From the NCBI GenBank assembly GCA_020747065.1, contig JAGMVK010000006.1, forward strand, positions 1,054,001 to 1,118,000: a DNA stretch of 64,000 nucleotides, in the 5' to 3' direction. Within the stretch, counting starts at the first letter, position 1. Every line of letters starts with the position of its first letter. This document shows positions 56,197 to 64,000 of this stretch, one piece after another. The notes below the pieces were generated by a model. The model saw only the letters and a program-made list of their open reading frames with translations, had not been told where the DNA came from and ran no database searches. Position numbers and translations under genes: made by a program. The DNA comes from Cadophora sp. MPI-SDFR-AT-0126 (Eukaryota; Ascomycota; Leotiomycetes; Helotiales; Ploettnerulaceae).

Positions 56197-59164
56197 ATGA
56201 CTACAGACGCTCCAGCCTCGGGGAGCGCTCAACAACCCTTCGCACATCCACAGCCCGCTCCTGTGAACCAAACAATACAAGCAGCATCTCCCCCGACAAA
56301 GCAGAGCTTGAAGAGCTGGTGGAAAACCTTCAGCAAACCTCCGCCAAAGAATCAGGAACAAAATGGTAATACCCCATTCTCTTGGTACCCTATCGCAAGT
56401 CCTTTTTGTTCCGAAGACAACTACTACACAGGTAGCCTTGTCCTTACTTTGCACTCCGACACGCAAGGCTTGTTTAAGGAAAGTCCATGGATACAGATAC
56501 GCCAATTGCAGATGGCTCTCTTGGAGATGAACAAGTGACCCACGACATCTTGTCCTCCAGCAGGCACCTAACACCCTCGAGCCTTAATCCAAGCCGAAAT
56601 AATGCTTCTTTCCCTATATCCAGAAGGAGGCACTCGAGTTTCATTCCTGGCGTTGCACATCATCTGGAGCGTAGTTTACGCACAGAGAGACAAGACTTAC
56701 TGGGAACAAATCAGTCTGCAACATTCAAAGAAGAGATGTGTGATGCAGTCATCCCTACAGCAAATTGCTGCCCAAAATCAAGTGATGGAAGCGAGAAAAC
56801 CGCCCCTGTCTCAAGAGGCAGACGCCAGACATCTTTCTCCAGTGCTGTCAAATTTGTGAAAACTAAACTCAAGACAAATGCTAAGACAAAGACTGCAGTT
56901 CCACCTCCTACAGGAATATTTGGTGTACCTCTTCGTCAGAGCATCACTTATGCGAACGTTGCCATTTCATTGGTTGACGCTGAAGGACGAAGCTACATCT
57001 ATGGATACGTTCCAATTGTAGTGGCTAAGTGTGGAGTATATCTGAAGGAGAAAGGTATGTGCAGTGTCGTTAGGGCACATGCGGCCTCCTTTGAGGCTCA
57101 ACGGCTGACCTTTCGAAAGCCACTAACGTAGAGGGAATCTTTCGGCTCAGCGGATCAGAGAAGCGTATCAAGGAACTTCGAACGATTTTCGACTCTCCAG
57201 ACAGATATGGAAAGGGTTTAGACTGGGCTGGATACACAGTTCATGATGCCGCAAATGTTCTGAGAAGATATCTGAACCAGCTTCCAGAGCCGATTGTCCC
57301 TCTAGATTTATACGACAGATTTCGGCAACCCCTGAGAGGCTTTACTAAGCAAGCAGTGGGAGATGCTGATGGACCTCAACTAACTGAAGATTTCGATGCT
57401 GATAAAGCTATCATCACATATCAGCAGTTAATCACGGAGCTTCCACCACTCAATCGCCAACTGCTGCTATACATCCTTGATTTATTGGCAGTATTTGCTT
57501 CAAAGTCAGACGAAAACCGCATGACCTCGGCAAACCTCTCTGCTATCTTCCAACCAGGCATGCTTTCTCATCCAATTCATGATATGGAACCGGAGCAGTA
57601 TCGCCTGAGTCAGGATGTTCTTATCTTTTTGATCGAGAACCAGGACCACTTTTTGATCGGCATGAGGGGTACTGCGGCAGATGAGCAAACTGTGGCCGAT
57701 GTTCAAAATGGAGGAACGCCACCACCAGGAACACCAAACACACCGGGAAAGACAAAAACTGGGGTCGCAAGAACAGCATCAAATGCTAGTGCAGGAGCAG
57801 ACAGTGTACGGAAATTTGGCGGAGTACGAAGAAATGTTTCAGTGTCTTCCCGTCACTCCAAGCAATCAAATGGTGCCCCAAGTCCTGCCAGCCCAGCTTA
57901 CGGTCCGCCTTTATCGCACTCACCCAGTGGAGGTATCCATCGAAGCAACACCGTCCCCTCAAAGCGATCTCCAGGATTGCCGTCAAACCGATTGCATAAG
58001 AACTCTGGCTCACCGTCACCTACGGCAGCTGCTTTCATGCCAAACTCACATTCGGCTCCTCGTGGGCTTTCACCTGCAGCTGCAGGCTCAACAAATCGCA
58101 GTGTTTCACCATCAACACCTGGTGTCCCTCCACCTGCTCTCGGAATATCGAGCCTGGCCCCCTCGACGCATGCTGCCTCAGTGACGAGTCAAGAGAGACT
58201 TCTTGGAGATCAAGCTGCAACCCCAACAACGCCTCGGAATATCTCCAACCTGTTTCAGAGGTCACCCACAACCGAAAGTGAGAAGAAGCAGCCAAACAAG
58301 CTCAGAAAGAAGCGACTACCAGGTAGCTCGAATCCCAGCGCCCAAAGCTCTACCCAGTCTCTTCACAGTCAGGACCAAGCATCTCCCGCTCTTCATCCCA
58401 CCCGTCTTGCCAATGATGTTGCAGCCCATCCACAATTAGAGAGCATCCCATCCGCGAACCCCACCTTATCCAATACCCAAGCCACACCTCCTGCTACTGA
58501 TCCTCCTCAAGCTGACCCATCTGGCCACCAGTTCCCAATTAGACCCGAGGAGCTCCACCAATCGTCAGACAACACATTGAAGCCCACCTCGCCAACCGGC
58601 TCGTTGAGATCCCGATCATCATTCAACGACCAGTCGGACGCTGACCACCATGAGGATGCCGCGGCTGTTGCAGAACAGAGAGACAAGCGATCCAGATGGA
58701 GAATATCCCGACACCACCGAGATTCTTCTCAGCTGGGCAACGCGTTGACACCCAAGAAGGCCGTTGGTTCGGATAACGGCGCAGGTGCCAGTTCTAGCTC
58801 TGTCGGTAGCTCATCACGACCACGCAAAAGTTTCACTGGCGATACCATTCCAGCCAGCTCCGACTCAACTCTTGTTGGTGCACACCCTCAGTCAAGTCAC
58901 GATGGTTCGGCCGCAGGTGATGAGAAGAAGGGGCCATTGGGTTGGATCAAGAACAAGATGCGTGAAAAGCGAGATGAGATCAAAGAAAAGGAAGCCGAGA
59001 AGGAGCGCAACAAGAGTCCACCTGCTTCGACCGATCGCACTGCATCTACTTTCTCACCAAGAGGCAAGAGCATGGACATCAGAAGACCAGAGAATCCGGA
59101 GCGACCTGTCGAGGAACCAGCCACGCCAAAAGCCCCAGATGGTCCACAAAATCCTCAACGGTGA
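56197..59164 (+). CDS. RhoGAP protein, Sac7-like
   Basis: Predicted 923-residue GTPase-activating protein for Rho-family GTPases, from exons 56197-56365, 56497-57054 and 57120-59164 (introns 131 and 65 bp; frame closes). The RhoGAP domain spans about residues 190-395: GIFGVPLRQSITYANVAISL, the arginine-finger loop NVEGIFRLSGSEKR (Arg251), YLNQLPEPIVPLDLYDRF, and the helix NRMTSANLSAIFQPGML. The Tyr-rich start and loop resemble the yeast Sac7/Bag7 group, which turns off Rho1 in cell-wall integrity and actin control. The N-terminal 180 residues and the long C-terminal half (about 400-923) are Ser/Pro-rich and disordered, with a basic, Glu/Lys-rich helix near the end (GWIKNKMREKRDEIKEKEAEKE). 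The second intron lies inside the domain, one residue before ATNVEGIF. Confidence 0.92.
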
Positions 59165-61433
59165 CTTTCAGATTCTGAGCTTTATTGAGAATGTTGGGTT
59201 TTGTGAGATTACGGTGGTTGCTTACGACCGCATTTACCTTCTGAGCGATTGATTTGAAAAGTTGTGGAGTTAGCCGGAAGACACCTCGTTTGCTCGCTCA
59301 TCGCGTTCCTACACCTGCGCATGCACATCATGACTTGTTTTCCCCAAAGATCGAATACCCCCGGAGACCGTTTTTCCCCATATTTCAGCACACAGGTTTT
59401 CTTCTTCTTCTACCGCCTGCGGCGAAAGGCACCACGGTTTGAGTATATTGCAGGGTTGTTTTTGACTGTTTGTGGGAATCTGTGGGATATTTGGAACGAA
59501 ATACTGGATGGATGTTTTCGAGAAAGAATTGTTGGCTGGTTGGGTCACTGGCTGGCATGTGCGTGTTTGAGTATAGTCACACGCGCTTGTCGTCGTTTTC
59601 TTCTTTCTCCCGGAATGAGCACTCTTCTGAAACTGGAGGGTATGGAATGGAAGGCTTTGCTTCAACGAAGAGCTAGCTAGATGGTTCTGTCACGATTTGC
59701 TTGATGCGTGGAGGTGGGCTTGCCCTCGAGGAAGTCGCCTTTCGTTGGACTCTGAGGCTGTAATTGGCACAGAGAGTCACTAATGAAAGTTGAAGGCGGC
59801 AGGAGGCTGGCTGTTTTCGGACGGATGGATGTTATGGGCCAGATGCATGGACAGACAGGTTTTGTGATGATGTGTGTGGTAGTGTTCGATTCTTGTATCT
59901 AGGTTTCTGCAATAAGGGGTTTTTGCGATGGTGATGTGATGTGTAGAAATCTAATGAAAATGAAGGAAAGTCATCAAAAAGTGTTTGGTCATGATTCCGA
60001 ACTTGAGACGAAAAGCAATAGCGTCTAATGAGATGAGATGGTATTTGGCTAAGAGGGTCGTGTGCCCCTCCTCATTGTTGAACATGCCCTCCCACGGATC
60101 ACAGCATCTCAACATCTTTCCTGCCACACTAGAATATCTCTTTACGGTAGAATGCGTTGTGTAGGGTAGTTCTAGTACGTCTGGTAACGATTTGGTTTCC
60201 GAGCCAGAAACAGAAGACAACCATCCACGGCACCGACACTCTTGGGCACCAATTGCATGATAACGTGAACACTGGGTGGTTGAATAGATCCTGGTAGTCC
60301 ATGAAAGGGATGGCTTGTGTGGCACCAGACATCATAGAGGACAGGAAAGGGGATAATCTCCACGGAATGCTGGTAATATGGCTTATGTACAGTGAAGTAT
60401 GTCTATATTTACTGTTTCGGTCACTGCTATATTCTCCTCGCAGGCTAATGTCACACCCACAGGAGCACCACAGCTTCATCAACACCAAAGAAGGCATCAA
60501 TCAGCCACAGCAGATATGTCCACGGATATGGCTCGCTCTCGCACTGAATATGACCGACAAGCCAGTAGATATAATGGGGTGCGGTTGATTTTATCGTGCT
60601 TATGAATATATGGAAGGGAAGGAAGAAAAGGTGAAGGTGAAGCTGGATGATCAGCAAGCGGACACTAGTCATTAAGCTAGTTCCGATACAGACAAGTGCG
60701 GAAAGCTGAGCTAAGCGTCACGCTAAGAGCTGGCGGAGCTTCATCTTGAATTTTTTCTTCCGACTACTCCAAGTCAGTCTTCATCTCTCCCAACACGAAC
60801 AACCATCTCGATGGACTCGACCCTCCATGATACGTCAAGCCTTGATTACAGCTGCAAAATGGTAGTCTCGTGCTCCTGTTACCCTATAGAACGAGCAGCG
60901 GCACTTGCGCCTCGCAGAACTTGCAGGCGTCTCTGACAAAAATTGACCCCACGTGAGCGATATTGCTTCAACCAATTTCGAAGCTCGATACGTTCCTTTC
61001 CTTTTCGTTCATTTCCTTGGCTCTCTTCGTCAACAACAAACCACATATTGCCTACCTCTTGCGCCTCTTTGATGGACTTGAGCGTCACTTATTTCAATAT
61101 CGTTCGTGGGAAATAGAACCAAAGGCCTAGACAGCCCGTCCATTCCACCCTGCTGACGCAGAAAGTGCGTCAGGAGGACTAAATCGGACAAACAAACAAC
61201 ATGTAGCAGCGGCAATCCTTCGGATCGACGCCATCAACTACGAGGTGTGCCCAGGGTATGAATGCCATGCATTGGTTGCAGACCCAGCTGAGAGAATTTT
61301 CAGTCCTTCAGCATATTACTATCTATCATCAATATATAAACACATATAATCTGTCCGATTGACCTCCATTCATGCATCCATGTTGTCATTTATCATCATC
61401 ATCATTCATCATTTCATAACAAGAGCAGAGAAA
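59165..61433. other. Long intergenic region
   Basis: About 2.3 kb between convergent genes. No supported gene; overlapping frames on both strands (59254-59680, 60129-60588) look like chance. Near 61390-61412 lies a short ATC/ATTC repeat. Confidence 0.4.
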
Positions 61434-64000
61434 TCAAGCATCGGGCAGGAAAGATTTCAGGAATTTTGAGACAAGTCGGCCAGTGTTGTGAGGCCGGATG
61501 TCTCCAGGATGGACGTTCTCATCTGTGCCAACGAGGGGTCCTCGTTCAGCTAGCTCCAGCATCTCCTCCCCTAACACCAGTTAGTGCTGGTTCGTCTGCC
61601 CTGTAACTTTGACTCGACTTACAATTATCGAACATGACACCATATACCTCATGTATCATGTCATTCTCTTTGCCAACCAGGCCAGTCTCCTCGCCGTGGT
61701 GCAATGCTCTGAGAGGATTGAAACCAGCCTCTCGTGCACCACCAGTGCCTTCCTTATGGCTTCTATATATCTCGTGTAACAATCTATTGCACTGTGCAAA
61801 CGGTAATTCCTCCAGCAGCTGGCAGGCGTCTTGGCTCTGCGCTCTCACAAATCCTTCTCGCCCTTTGGTCTTCTGCATGTCACACACAACCAAGGTATCG
61901 GCTGCTGTCTGCAAGTTCTCCATGCAGAGACAGAGAACAAGAATTGCGGAAAAAGAAGGACCCCAGTAGTCTTTGGTGCGACCTCGGAGAGATTTTTCCA
62001 ATGATTCGAGCACAACTTCAGTGGTCTCGCGGTGCAGTTTGTGCATTATTTGTTTCACCTGTCGACTGAGGAGTCGTGACGAGTGGAATGATTCTGCCCT
62101 GTTGGGTTGGCGACCCAAGCGATGGTAGATTAAATCTACAGACGAGGGGGTGAACGTCAAGAGACTGCTCATAAAATAGTGCATGGCATGGAGCTTGAGA
62201 GCATCTTTTACTATCGGTGCCTAACCAATCTTCGTCACGGCGCCATTTTTATACAAATATTGGAACGAGAACTTACCTTCTTAGCATAGGTCTGCATGGC
62301 CTGCAGCAGTTGGAATGCGATTGGCGAGCTGTTAACAGCGGAGACTTGTCCAGCGTACTGTGGGGAGGCAATCATGTCTTCAATGTGCCTCCTACAGAGC
62401 TTCTTTAATTCCGGCTCCGACAGCCCCAAGATGCCTATCGGTACACTGTCCCGCTCCACAAGCTCGGAGTTCTGGTTGTCAATGCCTGTCGTTAAGCGGG
62501 ATTGCAACAGCAACTCATCTGTTTTTGGTCGGAACTCATTGGTGTGTAATCTTAGGGGGTGTTCGTTGAAAGCTGCCCCGGTCGAGACCTCGACGTCGAC
62601 CGTAGTGTTACGAAATCCGTTTGTGTATCTCGATATCAGGTCTTCAATCTTGCTCTTCTTGAGATGAGAGTGCATATACGCAGGGAAGAAGATTACCGCG
62701 TAGTCAACGAAGCCTGCTCGACAACAGAGCTGATCTGCCGACGGGGAGAATTGTGTCAGCTTCTGACATCTCTCGCAAGTGTCGCCTTCGGAACACTGCT
62801 CAATTGTCAGCGTCAGATACCACTATACTCTGCAGAAGACTCACTGGTACTTTCTGAATCCAACACTTCCAACAAGCCTTTATCTTTCTCATTCGCTTCG
62901 CCTTCTCAGCAACATCGGGATCCAGCTTTCCGCTTCGGACGCCGGTTCGCTTCTCTTCATCCTCCCTGTTTTCAGATACAAAGCGCAATCCGTCCTTACC
63001 GATAGCGGCATGCTCCCATGTGAGCTCCTTAGTTTTCCTCTTTCCTTTGATGGGCTTCCCAACTGTCTTCTTGGATGCTCGAGACTTCTCGACCCTTGAC
63101 TTACTGAGCTTGGGCGAATTCGGCTCACTGGAGGCTCGACTTGAGGTCCCTTCCGAGTCATGTTCTCCTTGAGGTCCTGGTGATGGTAGAAACGCAGTAA
63201 ATCCAGGGCTCCATCCGGTTACTTGGGGATCCACTGGTGACCATGGGCTATCGGAATGATGTTTCACTGCTCTAGTATGAATGATAGGCGCCTGTGTCTG
63301 GATCACGGACTGATATGCATAGTTTTGCATTTCCTGGTGGGGGGGTTCTCCTTTACTCACTCCATACCCTTGATAAGGGTCCACAGTAATTTGAGGTTCT
63401 GATTTCTTTCGTCAGCAATCCCCTTTCAAGGAAGCGAGACAGACGTACCGGCACTATACATGCTACCTAGCAAGTATTTTGGATCGTGTTTGTAGGGATT
63501 AGCCATAGGCCCCTGGTCCACTTCAAAATCGGCGCCATGTGACCATGGTTCTTGCGTGGATGCAGAAAATTCGGCCTCGGGGGTGGAGTACAAGATAAAG
63601 TCAATGTCATGATCTCCAATCGAGGCTGGCTTCGAGTTCCCGGGATGCATCCGTTTCCTTTGATCTTGGGAGGAATGGGCATGGTGTACCATCACTTGGC
63701 TGTTGCTGCACTCTTCCACTACCACACTAGGACTCGACTCTTCGACATCCATCCAGCTCGGAGAAAGCGATTGTGACATAGACGCACGCAATGATACAGA
63801 GGCCGAGTCTGCTACCATGTAATCCTGCATGACAAAATCCTCATTTGTGTTTTCTTGCAGAGGCATTCCCATGCCTTGCTGGACGAGTGCCATGCCAAAG
63901 TCGTACGAGGGTGACATGGCGGGGTAAGGCTGCGAGGCATACGAGCCAAATGTGTCCTGTTGTTGTGACTCGACAGTCCTACGCCTGCGGTTGCGTTGGG
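61434..64000 (-). CDS. Zn2Cys6 transcription regulator, 5' truncated by window
   Basis: Predicted DNA-binding regulator; at least 758 residues from the ATG at 63917, but the frame stays open to the window edge (NRRRRTVESQQQ...), so the true start lies outside. Exons: 64000-63449, 63398-62845, 62795-62277, 62220-61623 and 61570-61434, with introns of 49-56 bp that all close in frame. The zinc cluster spans an exon junction: C332-X2-C335-X6-C342-X5-C348-X2-C351-X13-C365 (counting from 63917), preceded by basic RMRKIKACWKCW. The last spacing is longer than the classical 6-9. After it come a conserved FFPAYMHSHL and a helical effector region. A long acidic, Ser-rich part precedes the cluster, unlike the usual N-terminal position. 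The final intron (61571-61622) gives the C-terminus ...FLKSFLPDA. Targets are unknown. Confidence 0.82.

Noticed and set aside
1..64000. Secondary-metabolite gene cluster around the af380-like hydrolase, P450 and transporter
   Set aside because: No backbone enzyme (PKS, NRPS, terpene synthase) is in the window, and the genes are separated by housekeeping genes and the repeat island.

Overview
The window is nuclear DNA of a filamentous ascomycete (Pezizomycotina). The evidence is protein genes split by short introns (about 49-130 bp, with GTAAGT-like donors and CTAAC-like branch sites), fungus-specific families (HET domain, Zn2Cys6 regulator, Helo-like N-terminal domain, Dal5-type transporter, CBM18 chitin-binding protein), and an 8 kb AT-rich block whose mutations look like repeat-induced point mutation (RIP). 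The class cannot be fixed from the sequence; Leotiomycetes is only a guess. No tRNA, rRNA or CRISPR array was recognised.

Left arm (1-19.2 kb): a broken secreted alpha/beta-hydrolase gene, a four-module chitin-binding protein, a small conserved protein with an uncertain 5' end, a DUF2235 (Tle1-like) alpha/beta hydrolase, a secreted stand-alone heme-cytochrome (DOMON) protein, an intracellular alpha/beta hydrolase, the GPI-anchor mannosyltransferase Gpi10, and an ankyrin protein with a cell-death-type Helo-like N-terminus.

Middle (19.2-27.3 kb): a gene desert of mutated repeat. On the minus strand, reading TAG/TAA as former CAG/CAA, it shows a near full-length Helitron protein: a Helitron-like N-terminal region followed by a PIF1-type helicase with a recognisable Walker A region, a TASTGTA motif, an LGDF motif and a C-terminal helicase block. 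It is dead many times over.

Right arm (27.3-64 kb): the autophagy kinase gene atg1, with a palindromic pair of GATA sites about 0.7 kb upstream; an F-box-like protein; a Dal5-family transporter next to a CYP504-like P450, which may form a small aromatic-acid catabolic pair; a disordered protein with a four-cysteine knuckle; a 74-residue secreted peptide precursor; a HET-domain protein; the mitochondrial chaperone Tim9; a Sac7-like RhoGAP; and the 3' part of a Zn2Cys6 regulator gene that runs off the right edge.

Gene models were assembled by hand from splice sites; every multi-exon model reported as intact closes in frame. Housekeeping genes (gpi10, atg1, tim9, RhoGAP) alternate with accessory genes. 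No operon-like logic is seen, and I found no convincing new multi-gene system. The best leads are the mutated Helitron, the Helo-like/ankyrin protein without an NTPase, the GATA palindrome before atg1, and the transporter-P450 pair.
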